From Trichuris trichiura (taxonomy: Eukaryota > Nematoda > Enoplea > Trichinellida > Trichuridae): a stretch of DNA of 64,000 nt. This document shows, in pieces, positions 12,001 through 19,735 of the stretch. The notes under the pieces were generated by a model. The model was not told the DNA's origin and made no database searches. It worked only from the letters and a program-made list of their open reading frames with translations. The stretch is taken from contig JBAJFE010000004.1 in the NCBI GenBank assembly GCA_037903355.1, positions 2,480,001 through 2,544,000 on the forward strand, given 5' to 3'. Each line of letters begins with the position of its first letter. Within the stretch, counting starts at the first letter, position 1. Made by a program: the position numbers and the translations under genes.

Positions 12001-13264
12001 GCTACCAAAAAATGATTTTCAAGTTCGCCACCCTATCAGGCGCTTTTTTTGCTTAGGCAACTCGTCGCCCGTATTGCTGCCGCTTCAGTCGACGATGGAA
12101 TTCGTTATACCGTTGCTGAAGCAAAGCCCAACGCCGGCGTCCGTCACTCCGCCGCATTCTTATACATAAACGGTTTTGCGGATCAAATTGAAGTACGACT
12201 CCGAACTTGAATGAGCGTAAACTTTAGGCTTCCGCTTGTTTTTGTAGGTGCTCAACTCGTTGCAAAAGCCAAAAAAGATATCGATTGTAGGTTCCGATGG
12301 GCACAACTACTTAATGATGTGCAAAAACAAGGACGACCTTCGCTTGGACAAGCGCCTTATGGAATTCAACAATTTGGTGAACACATGCCTTCTTAGGGAG
12401 CCTGAATGCCGCCGGCGTCGAATGCGCGTTAGGACATATACGGTAACGCCGATCGGCGAGGATTGCGGTCTTGTCGAATGGGTAAACAACTTGGAACCTC
12501 TGCGCCAGACGATGTTGCAAATTTACAAGTCGACCGGTACCGTAATGACCGTTCGAGAATTGCAAATGACCATGGCTAAAAAAAGTGATTCTTTGGCAAA
12601 AAAGTTAATTATATTCAATGAGAAGCTGCTGCCGCGTCATCCGGCCAAACTGGGTTTATGGTTTCGTTTGCGTTTTCCCGAACCGACCGTATGGTATCAA
12701 AATCGACTTAATTTCACGCGTACCTGCGCTGTGATGAGCATGGTAGGATTTGTGCTAGGTCTGGGTGATCGTCACGGCGAGAACATCCTGCTGGACTCGA
12801 ATTCAGGCGAAGTGGTACACGTCGACTTCAATTGCTTGTTCAACCGCGGTGAAGACCTTGAATGGCCTGAACTTATACCATTTCGTCTTACGCATAACAT
12901 GGTGCAGGCGATGGGTCCCCTTGGTTGCGAGGGGTCCTTTCGAAAATGTTGCGAGCTGACCATGCGCTTACTAAGAGAGCAAAGAAGCATGCTTCGATCC
13001 GTGCTGGAGACGTTCCTCTATGATCCGTTGGTCGAGTGGACCCGAAATCCAAGCAACAAATTTCGCCCGTCGGCAGGCGAAGACAAAGCCAGGGAACACT
13101 TGCAGAGCATTGAAACGCGCCTGAAAGGTTCCGTACGCACCAGCTTAGATTCGGCTTACGGCTTGCCCTTAAGCATTGAAGGTCAAGTCGCCCACCTTAT
13201 AAGCCAAGCGACGGACAAAAAATTGTTGGCCCAAATGTATGTTGGTTGGGCTCCTTTCATTTGA
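1..13264 (+). CDS. ATR: ATR-type PI3K-like checkpoint kinase (5' partial, multi-exon)
   Basis: Serine/threonine kinase of the DNA-damage and replication checkpoint, acting in the nucleus with an ATRIP-type partner. The N-terminus lies before the window. HEAT-type exons are recognisable at about 200-400, 471-641, 690-880 (GILSLPWI motif), 3576-3894, 3947-4030 and 4.29-4.67 kb, and a long exon runs from about 5541 to 7328. FAT-domain exons follow: 7384-7501, 8239-8367, 8423-8573, 8623-8795, 8844-8955, 9022-9172, 9232-9322, 9376-9554, 9606-9729, 9783-9910, 9963-10072, 10914-11024, 11073-11228, 11277-11411, 11471-11677 and from 11723. The last exon, 12248-13264, holds the kinase domain with GLGDRHGENIL (catalytic loop) and HVDFNCLF (activation loop), and ends in an FATC domain closing at GWAPFI. 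Phases agree across most junctions. The 4.0-5.5 kb exons and 11938-12192 are unresolved. ATM, mTOR and SMG1 are excluded by the ATR-like order of motifs (for example LPRLLTLWLD and SLQKPKKI). Confidence 0.93.
986..1032. repeat. Perfect 18-bp inverted repeat (hairpin)
   Basis: ATAACGTTTATTGCAAAA at 986-1003 is followed after an 11-nt spacer by its exact reverse complement at 1015-1032. It lies in the ATR intron, 105 nt after the donor. No function can be assigned. Confidence 0.8.
1376..1585. mobile_element. MITE-like element, copy 1
   Basis: A 210-bp stretch is bounded by a perfect 12-bp terminal inverted repeat, GGTTATGCGCCC at 1376-1387 and its complement at 1574-1585. It has no coding capacity. 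Its inner right part (GGAACCTGCATT, then CGGTAGGGCGC) reappears in reverse orientation at 3041-3229. No clear target-site duplication was seen. Size, ends and repetition suggest a non-autonomous DNA transposon. Confidence 0.6.
2061..2132 (+). tRNA. tRNA-Trp (CCA), copy 1
   Basis: A 72-nt tRNA with D-arm GGCGCAACGGTAGCGC, anticodon loop CTCCAGA with CCA at 2093-2095, and T-loop TTCAAAT, closely matching animal nuclear tRNA-Trp. The 7-bp acceptor stem closes with a G2-U71 wobble where copy 2 has A-U. There is no intron, and discriminator A is encoded at 2132. A TTTT run about 5 nt downstream can act as the Pol III stop. It lies inside the ATR intron on the same strand. Confidence 0.95.
2730..2801 (+). 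tRNA. tRNA-Trp (CCA), copy 2
   Basis: Second 72-nt tRNA-Trp, 669 bp after copy 1 in direct orientation and almost identical. It differs at acceptor position 2 (A instead of G, restoring Watson-Crick pairing) and at one T-stem base. The 5' flank (2500-2600) and 3' flank (2802-2830) resemble those of copy 1, so the pair arose by a segmental duplication longer than the gene. The downstream T-run is weaker (TTT). Confidence 0.95.
3041..3229. mobile_element. MITE-like element, copy 2 (inverted)
   Basis: It begins with GGTTACGCGCCC, one base different from the terminal repeat of the element at 1376-1585, and carries the same inner blocks in reverse order (ACCGTTTGAAGAATGCAGG, then GCTTAGGCTTAGG). 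The far end, near CCGGCGCAGTTAC, is a degraded partner of the terminus. Together the two elements bracket the tRNA-Trp pair. Confidence 0.5.
7502..8238 (+). other. ATR intron with TC microsatellite
   Basis: A 737-nt intron between GTAATC and TTTGCAG, supported by ATR-like coding on both sides. It holds a (TC)n run at about 7569-7589. No gene or RNA was recognised. Confidence 0.7.
10073..10913 (+). repeat. ATR intron with repeated TTTTTACTTTAA-type motifs
   Basis: An 841-nt intron between FAT-domain exons. It contains several near-copies of a motif of the form CTGAGC-TCAA-TTTTYACTTTAA (about 10217, 10251, 10295 and 10380). Related copies lie at about 925-975 and, inverted, at 3240-3275. No coding potential fits the ATR frame here. 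Confidence 0.5.
11938..12247 (+). other. Unresolved ATR segment before the kinase domain
   Basis: Two models compete. (a) Reading straight through 11938 keeps an open frame with SLSMSRDF and LLPLQSTM, both close to motifs of vertebrate ATR, but this frame ends at 12169 and the next exon needs another frame. (b) An intron 11938-12056 (GTGCAT to TTGCTTAG) gives a phase-correct join to 12057-12192 and on to the kinase exon at 12248, but loses both motifs. Transcript data would decide. A one-base sequence error is also possible. Confidence 0.5.
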
Positions 13265-13559
13265 CAAATCCTGTATAGCAGTTCGCGTTTTTGTTGATTT
13301 AAAATTTTTCTTCAATACTTACGGCCGCCATTGTTTTTTGGCATTTCAGTCTAGCCGATGTGCTTATCACTGAATGACAGTGATAAGCCCAACTGGTTAT
13401 CAATAGCAAAGTAGGCGTAAGTCATTGTTAACGACTTTATATTAACGTTTAACCGTGCAAACTAAGCATCGGCGTAGGCACACCTAATTATGACTACTAC
13501 TACTTCTACTACCACGGATAATCTAATACTATTTCACCTAATGTCGATATATTCGACGT

Positions 13560-13955
13560 TCAATTTTCCGCTTCGGAATGTTGACTCCTCCATTGTTGAT
13601 TGTCCAATGGGCAAACTCTTTGGGTTCTCAGCCAACGGTTGATGCAGTGATCGTGAAAAGTATGGGTGCATACGCCTACCGTCGGTGGGCACTCCAACTG
13701 TGAAGAGTCTTTCGCATCCTCGGTCTGACAGGCCAAACACAGTTCGTTGATGGTGCAATGGCAAATGGCGCACCAGTCATTCTTGATGTCGTACGACCAC
13801 AGAGCCACTCCGACAAACTTGGTTATTTGGAAACGCGGCAGCTGATTAGCCGTGTTCGCCACGTCTATCTTTCCGTCTGCGTCACTTTCGTCCACGCTGT
13901 ACTTTTCAGCCGTGCATAGTGCTGAATCACCAGCAGTCGAGTTATCGGATGACAT
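13560..13955 (-). CDS. RBX1: RBX1/ROC1-type RING-H2 subunit of cullin-RING ligases
   Basis: Recruits the ubiquitin-charged E2 to cullin scaffolds. The single-exon 131-aa frame starts at the ATG at 13955, just after an AG. The C-terminal ~90 residues match RBX1: VALWSYDI (cullin-binding strand), CAIC, CLAC, CTHTFHDHC, INRWL and CPLDNQQW. The final zinc ligand is Asp in CPLD, as in RBX1; RBX2 has Cys there, so RBX1 is favoured. The N-terminal ~45 residues are acidic, disordered and longer than in the ~108-aa human protein, and a short insert sits between CLAC and the next Cys. It is convergent with ATR, with about 300 bp between the stops. Confidence 0.88.
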   Translation of the reverse strand: MSSDNSTAGDSALCTAEKYSVDESDADGKIDVANTANQLPRFQITKFVGVALWSYDIKNDWCAICHCTINELCLACQTEDAKDSSQLECPPTVGVCTHTFHDHCINRWLRTQRVCPLDNQQWRSQHSEAEN

Positions 13956-15585
13956 TTTCGGAGCGTCTACGCGGCAAGCAGCAGAACAACGCGTAAGCAA
14001 GCGCACTGAAAATGATTTGATGGACCACTTAGAATGATGCAATTGTTTAGTGATGCTCAGGTACTTGCATTGTACGGGACCTAAAGCCGACAATTCAAGG
14101 GAGTCTGTAACAAAATTGAAGAGGAATGCAAAAGCATAAGAAATTTCAGATTTATTATTGGCTGTTTAAGCATATTTGCGTAGTCTTGAGCGAGTACTAA
14201 GTCCTAAATTGCCATATATGGTCATTTACAAGGTGTTGGGACAGCGTGAGTGGATTTTGGGTGGCAACGCGAAGTTAGGGCCATTTCTAGAAAATAACTA
14301 AGCATCGGAATAGAATTTCGCTTGTTTAAAAAAGTCACAGCACGTTTTTGATGCCTGTGCTGAGCTATTTTTTCTTTCTGCCTGCATTATACTGTAGCTT
14401 TGCCGACTTGACCTTGCGAACCCAACTACTATCCCGCTTTTAGCTTCCTAGCGTAGTTAACGTTTTTACGTAGGCCACTAAAGGATAAGTCAAAAAATGG
14501 AGTCCCGCTAGGCGTACTAAGTATACACATTGTCAGCCTATACCTAAAATGGGCGATAGAGGCGCACTTCAATGCAGTTTCAGATGCCGGCAAGTCAAAA
14601 ATTGCCTGCAGTCATGGGAACCCATCGAGAGTGGTCTTAGTTTTTGGTTTAAAATTTGACGGCCTTTACCGTAAGCTTATTATTAAAAACACGGCATGGT
14701 GGGCAAAAGTTTTGAGCATTGTTTGCCGAAATTTCAGGACTTGATTTACGATTGTTGGCTCCGCGCGACGGTTAAATTCAAGAGCGAGTTATGGGCCAAG
14801 CGTAATCTACCGTATCTACCTGCTTTTCGAATATGAGCCAGAATTTTATTGTCATTAGCTTAAAGCAGCTGTTTACGTAAGCAGGAGTAAGTTAAATATT
14901 GAAACTAAAAGCAAAAGTTGTGGAAACTTTTTAAAGATTAATATTTTATAAAAATTTTGAAAAATCGCACCCCTCCATACTGTAGCACGAACTGGTTTGG
15001 CAAAGTAGTCGAGTTGAGTATGAGTGAGCTGGAAAAATTTTTTACGTTTTTTCTGATACTTACTAATGTTTGATTCCTTCAAAACCGTCTGCTTTTATGC
15101 GATGACTTTGCAGGGGCTCCAAACGGACGGACGGAAGAAAAATGCCGCTACCGTGAATTGTCAAATTAAGATTAAATAACTTTTTACTTTCTTTCTGCTC
15201 ATGCTGAAGTAAAGCAGCGTAAGCGAAATTTCGATGAAACAATAAGGCAATGGTCAGTTTGGAAAAGCAGATTCCATTCAAGCTAAAACCACAACGCTCT
15301 CAATTAAGTGTTGCGAATGAAGTACAATGCCTGAAGGTTAGTTTTAGAACAATGTGCGGCGTTCCCGTTTTACTAAACTGTTAAAATTATTTTCAACAGC
15401 CAGCTAATTATTTGGTCCAATCAAGCATACAAAACTGTGTCAGCACTTCTTTTAACATGTCCAAATACTTTGCAAACATCGTTTCTTCCTGCTATACTCC
15501 CGAAAATGGGCTGAGAAAACTGATCATTAGAACCTGCAAATCTTTAAATTGTTGCGTACTGTACTTTCAAAGTGTTCCTGCCGAG
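13956..15585. other. Intergenic region RBX1-POLE3
   Basis: About 1.6 kb between divergently transcribed genes. The frame upstream of RBX1 stays open to about 14093 but lacks recognisable content. No RNA gene, transposon or conserved open frame was found. Promoters for both genes should lie here, but no element can be named. Confidence 0.5.
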
Positions 15586-16651
15586 ATGAAACAGGAAATT
15601 GAAATTTTGAACTTGCCAATGTCCGCGGTGACGCGAATATCAAAACTTGTCGTACGTGTTTTATGTTCTTTGCAATTTTGCGCTGGAAAAATTCTTTCGC
15701 TTCTGTTCCATTTTAACTTGGCAACTTGCGTTCGCCTTTGCTTAGCGAGAAAGTTTATCTAACTAGGTTAACCTCGCTAGTAAAAGAATGCTAAAATTGT
15801 TTTATTTGTGGCTTTTGGCTGTTGCGTCAATTTTATTTTCAATCCGTCAACCTTTGACGTTTAGAAGGAATTTATGGCTGTATTCTCCATTCCGCACTTT
15901 TTATAAAATTAATATGTCAATGTTAGGTTATTCAGATTAGAGTAAAAACTATAATTTTCAAATTTTCACTGACTTGCTATCGTACGTTTTATTTCTGTGG
16001 TCTTGCTTTAAATGAATATGGCGAACGTTTCTTAAGAAGGCAGTTGGTAGCCTTTTTTCCAATTAGATAAAATAACTTTAAATATAAGTTTAGTCTCTGT
16101 TGACATTGGAAACTTGGGAAATGGGGTTCATTTCTAGTCGTTTTTACATTTCGTATTACGCGCTTTGTAAGTTGTATCCACTTCTTAAGTTCTCAAAGCT
16201 GTGTTATCTTATGTTTTTATATGGCCATTTCAGGCTCCTAACATAAAGTTTACCGAAGAGGCAAAGCTTGCCGTCAATAGAGCTGCCGGGATGTTCGTCC
16301 TGTATACTTCAATGATGTCAGCAAACGATGCTATGCTGTGCGAGTGACGTAGCCAACTTCATTTATTTCAGGGCTTGGGAAGTTGCTACAACGCAGAAAA
16401 GAAAAACTATTCGTTCAACCGACATAATAAAATTTCTAAACGACAGCGGACAGGAAGATATTGTTGCTGCTTTGTCAACTTTCGATGGTGATTGTCATTG
16501 CAACCATTTTCCCAAGACAAACAATGCCAATTGTTTGTTTCTTTCAGACAGGTTTAAAAAAACGCAAAAATCGAAAAATTCTACCGACGAAGTTATTGTT
16601 TTGGAAGATCAGGAAGTTGACGAAGGACGAGCCGGTTGTTCTCACCGATGA
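15586..16651 (+). CDS. POLE3: DNA polymerase epsilon subunit 3 / CHRAC histone-fold protein
   Basis: Histone-fold subunit that pairs with a POLE4-type partner in Pol epsilon, or with CHRAC15 in chromatin remodelling; nuclear. Four exons: 15586-15651, 16234-16337, 16372-16487 and 16548-16651, 129 aa with all phases consistent. The start MKQEIEILNLP-SAVTRI matches the alpha-1 region of POLE3. The fold continues with FTEEAKLAVNRAAGMFVLY and KRKTIRSTDIIKFL. The tail is acidic (DEVIVLEDQEVDEG), as in POLE3. The second intron is only 34 nt. NF-YB, DR1 and H2B were considered, but the NLP...TRI motif and tail fit POLE3 best. Confidence 0.88.
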
Positions 16652-17140
16652 ACAACAAGAAAGCCTAAACATGTACACTTGCTTGCCAATTTTATCCTAC
16701 TCTTTTTCACCGATAAATAAACCCATTTTTTCAGCCCAACTTCTAAAAGTGCATATTTAGAGCGATAGTCTTCCACTTACGACAAGCGAAAACTTTTTTA
16801 AAAAATTTGGCACAATTTCGTTGAATTTTTTTATTTGTTATTTGTATGCGTAAACTCCGAGCGTCACGCATTCCGAAAATTCTTAGCTTCCTCATCTTGG
16901 CAAGTCGTCAATAAATGTATATATCATCTCGAACCTGCGAATCCTTACTTTTCATTACTGTATGTTTAATAAACTATCGCAATTTAAATTTTGTGGTTGT
17001 TTCGAGCGTTTTTGTCTTTTGTTTTTTCTCGTAGCGTTATTTTTAAATTAAATAGCGTATTTTTAAAATCAACTTACAACCTACTTTTTTAGTTTGACGC
17101 CGCGCCGTCGGCGTAAACCAGCTCTGCCATCGATAAAGTG
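16652..17140 (+). other. POLE3-ZNHIT3 spacer
   Basis: A 489-bp spacer between two same-strand genes. AATAAA-type signals occur near 16715 and 16909. A strong acceptor (CTACTTTTTTAG, ending near 17091) lies about 49 nt before the ZNHIT3 start and could serve trans-splicing or a 5' UTR intron. Nothing else was seen. Confidence 0.5.
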
Positions 17141-17789
17141 ATGCCTTGCAGTCCTGTTTGCGGCGTTTGTTCGCTCACCGATGCAAAGTACAAATGCTCC
17201 CACTGCCAAACTCCTTTGTAGGGTTTGTTTACGTTTTCAAAATTCTACTTTTTACGGCTTTTCTTTGTTACAGCTGTTCGGTGCATTGTTACAAAGCTCA
17301 CAAAGGTAAATAGATAACTTCTCGTCGTTGCTCAGCCCTAGTGACGGTATTTTGCCTATAGAAGGCAGTTGCACATTGGCTAATAGCGATTCGTCTTCCG
17401 GTCAGCCCGCGAAACCCCTCCGTCGCGCCCCTGTCGAACACGTGATCCCGCAGGAACATCTTGAAGCGTTAAGTACGCCTTTTATTCATACCCTCTCTTT
17501 TTTTTTGTCTTATTTTTGCCGTCACGTTTGCAACGTAGGGTCCTCTCCCGCGCTATTGAAATTGCTTCAAAGCAGTACGAATCTCCGCAGTTTACTTGTT
17601 TGGATTGATCGACATCCGACTCCTTCCGCTGCCTTCGACTACGCCTTGAAGGAGCCGGACTTCCGTCGTTTCTGCTCGCTATGCCTCAATACATTAAGCG
17701 GCGAACCAAAAGGCTCCGCCGTCACGTTGGGCCAACAACCAACCGCCGAATCAATGATAATGGCTCTGCTGAACAATGACTACTCGTAA
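17141..17789 (+). CDS. ZNHIT3: HIT-type zinc finger protein 3
   Basis: Small zf-HIT protein; the family acts in box C/D snoRNP assembly. Four exons: 17141-17217, 17274-17305, 17362-17472 and 17539-17789, 156 aa with correct phases (introns of 56, 56 and 66 nt). The N-terminal finger contains CGVC, CSHC, CSVHC and a final HK, the zf-HIT Cys/His ligand pattern. The C-terminal part (LRSLLVWID, then EPDFRRFCSLCL) matches the helical C-terminal domain of ZNHIT3 that contacts NUFIP1. The middle is polar and poorly conserved. Length is close to the 155-aa human protein. It is followed 245 bp later by VPS45 on the same strand. Confidence 0.87.
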
Positions 17790-18034
17790 GGCGCGGTTTC
17801 GGCTTGTCTTCTTGCCACCTACAGCGTACAGTGCCGCGAAGAAAGCTCTCTCTTCGCGCTAGTAGTGATCGTATGTTTTACGCAGCTATAAAGCATGATA
17901 TTTGGGTAGTCATATTGCCTGAATACGCCTATTGCTACCATAATACAAACTTTTGTAAAGACAATCGAATGGTGCTAAGCGTACGCTGTGTCGGCTATCT
18001 GCCGTAGAGTATTTTCGTGCAGTACATTGCGGAG

Positions 18035-19735
18035 ATGAGTTTGGTCGAAGCGATTCGAGCCTACATTGGCGAAATGATTCGCCTAAGCGGTCCAGGCATG
18101 AAGGTGCTCTTGATGGACAAAGAAACAACGGCAATAGTCTCGTGCGCTTACGCTCAGTCGGAAATGATGCAACAGGAGGTATATCTGTTTCAACGTATCG
18201 ACGGTCAGGTTAAGCGTGATCCGGTAAAGCACCTAAAATGTGTCGCCTTTGTACGCGCCACACCCGAGAATGTGGCGCTCGTTGTTCAAGAGCTTCGCAA
18301 TCCTTACTATGGTCAATACTTTGTCTTTTTTTCCAACGTCATAAGCAAAAGTGACTTGAAGCAGTTGGCCGAAGCGGACGACTTTGAAGTGGTGCGTGAA
18401 ATAGCCGAATTGTACGCCGACTTTGTTCCTCTATGTCCTCACTTGTTTACGGTCAATCTTCCATTTTGCTACCAAGGACTGCAGTGGTCTCCAACGGCGT
18501 TGAAACGTTCCGTATGCGCTTTAGCATCAGTTCTACTTGCTTTAAGAAGAAGTGTAACCATACGGTATCAAGCATCGTCGGATGCTGCTCGGGTTGTTGC
18601 CGACAGTTTGCGCTCCTTGATGACAAGAGAATCGGTCCTATTCCAATCGAGCGGTTCGGCTTCGCCAAATGAGACTTTGCTGCTAATATTGGATCGCCGT
18701 TTTGACGCCATCACTCCGCTGTTGAATCAATGGACCTACCAAGCAATGGTACACGAACTGTTCGGCATAAGGAACAATCGAGTCAACATGGAAAGCGCGC
18801 CAAGCGTGGGAGCCGATATGCGCGAGATAATTTTGAATCCAATGCAAGACGACTTCTACGCGACCAATATGTACGCCAGTTTTGGGGAGATCGCGCAGAA
18901 TATCAAAGAAATGATGGACGAATTTCAGAAGAAGGCCAAAACCCATCAAAAGTTGGAATCCATAGCGGATATGAAAATTTTCGTCGAACAATATCCGCAA
19001 TTCAAAAGAATGTCCGGCGCTGTTGCCAAGCACGTGACGTTGATAAGCGAATTGAGTCGTTTGGCCACCGACTACAATTTGTTGGAAGTGTCCGAGTTGG
19101 AACAACATCTGGCCTGTCACGCCGACCATTCGTACTCGTTGCAAAATATAAGACGTTTGTTGAACCACGAAAAGACGTCCGACCTCGACGCAACGCGTCT
19201 TGTTATGTTGTACGCTTTGAGATTTGAATCTCATCCGTCAAGCGATCTCAGAGGATTGGTCAACTTGCTAAGAAAACGAGGCGTACCGGAGAAGTATTAC
19301 AGAGCCGTATACGACGTGGTCGAATTTGGCGGGCTGAAATGGCGCGGTATCGATCCATCGGCTGACATTGATCCCATCAAGATAACAAAGAAGTTTATTC
19401 AAGATTTGAAGGGCGTTGAAAACATCTATACGCAGCACAAACCGGTGCTGAGCGAATTGCTTGGTGAATTGGCGAAAAATCGCCTAAAGGAAAGCAGTTA
19501 TCCGTACGCGTCCGGCTGTAGCGCGCCCGTACGACTGCAAGAAGTTATTGTATTCATATTCGGCGGTGCAACGTACGAGGAGTCGTTGGCTGTGTACAAT
19601 TTTTCCCAAAATTTCCCGTTGAAAGTCATTCTCGGCGGAACGGCAATGCACAATGGTCGTAGCTTCATTGAAGAGGTGATCAATGCTACGCAAGGAGCAA
19701 GTGCCATAGGTGCTGCCAGGCATCACCTATCCTAA
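18035..19735 (+). CDS. VPS45: Sec1/Munc18 protein VPS45
   Basis: SM-family regulator of SNARE assembly at early endosomes and trans-Golgi (syntaxin-16/Tlg2-type partner). A single uninterrupted 566-aa frame, close to the 570-aa human protein and similar along its whole length: SGPGMKVLLMDKETT near residue 18, NVISKSDLKQLAEADD, LDRRFDAITPLLNQWTYQAM, KLESIADMKIFVEQYPQFK, LKGVENIYTQHKP and IFGGATYEESLAVYN. The ATG at 18035 aligns with the human start and lies 12 nt after an acceptor-like TTCGTGCAG. UNC-18/STXBP1, SLY1 and VPS33 were considered; the motifs are specific to VPS45. Lack of introns contrasts with its neighbours. Confidence 0.97.
   Translation: MSLVEAIRAYIGEMIRLSGPGMKVLLMDKETTAIVSCAYAQSEMMQQEVYLFQRIDGQVKRDPVKHLKCVAFVRATPENVALVVQELRNPYYGQYFVFFSNVISKSDLKQLAEADDFEVVREIAELYADFVPLCPHLFTVNLPFCYQGLQWSPTALKRSVCALASVLLALRRSVTIRYQASSDAARVVADSLRSLMTRESVLFQSSGSASPNETLLLILDRRFDAITPLLNQWTYQAMVHELFGIRNNRVNMESAPSVGADMREIILNPMQDDFYATNMYASFGEIAQNIKEMMDEFQKKAKTHQKLESIADMKIFVEQYPQFKRMSGAVAKHVTLISELSRLATDYNLLEVSELEQHLACHADHSYSLQNIRRLLNHEKTSDLDATRLVMLYALRFESHPSSDLRGLVNLLRKRGVPEKYYRAVYDVVEFGGLKWRGIDPSADIDPIKITKKFIQDLKGVENIYTQHKPVLSELLGELAKNRLKESSYPYASGCSAPVRLQEVIVFIFGGATYEESLAVYNFSQNFPLKVILGGTAMHNGRSFIEEVINATQGASAIGAARHHLS

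Noticed and set aside
13560..13955. RBX2/RNF7 assignment
   Set aside because: The last zinc ligand is Asp (CPLD), characteristic of RBX1, whereas RBX2 has CPLC.
18683..19234. 183-codon minus-strand frame opposite VPS45
   Set aside because: Antisense shadow of the strongly conserved VPS45 frame.
18035..19735. UNC-18/STXBP1 assignment for the SM protein
   Set aside because: Motifs such as LNQWTYQAM, ESIADMKIFVEQYPQFK and GGATYEESL are those of VPS45.
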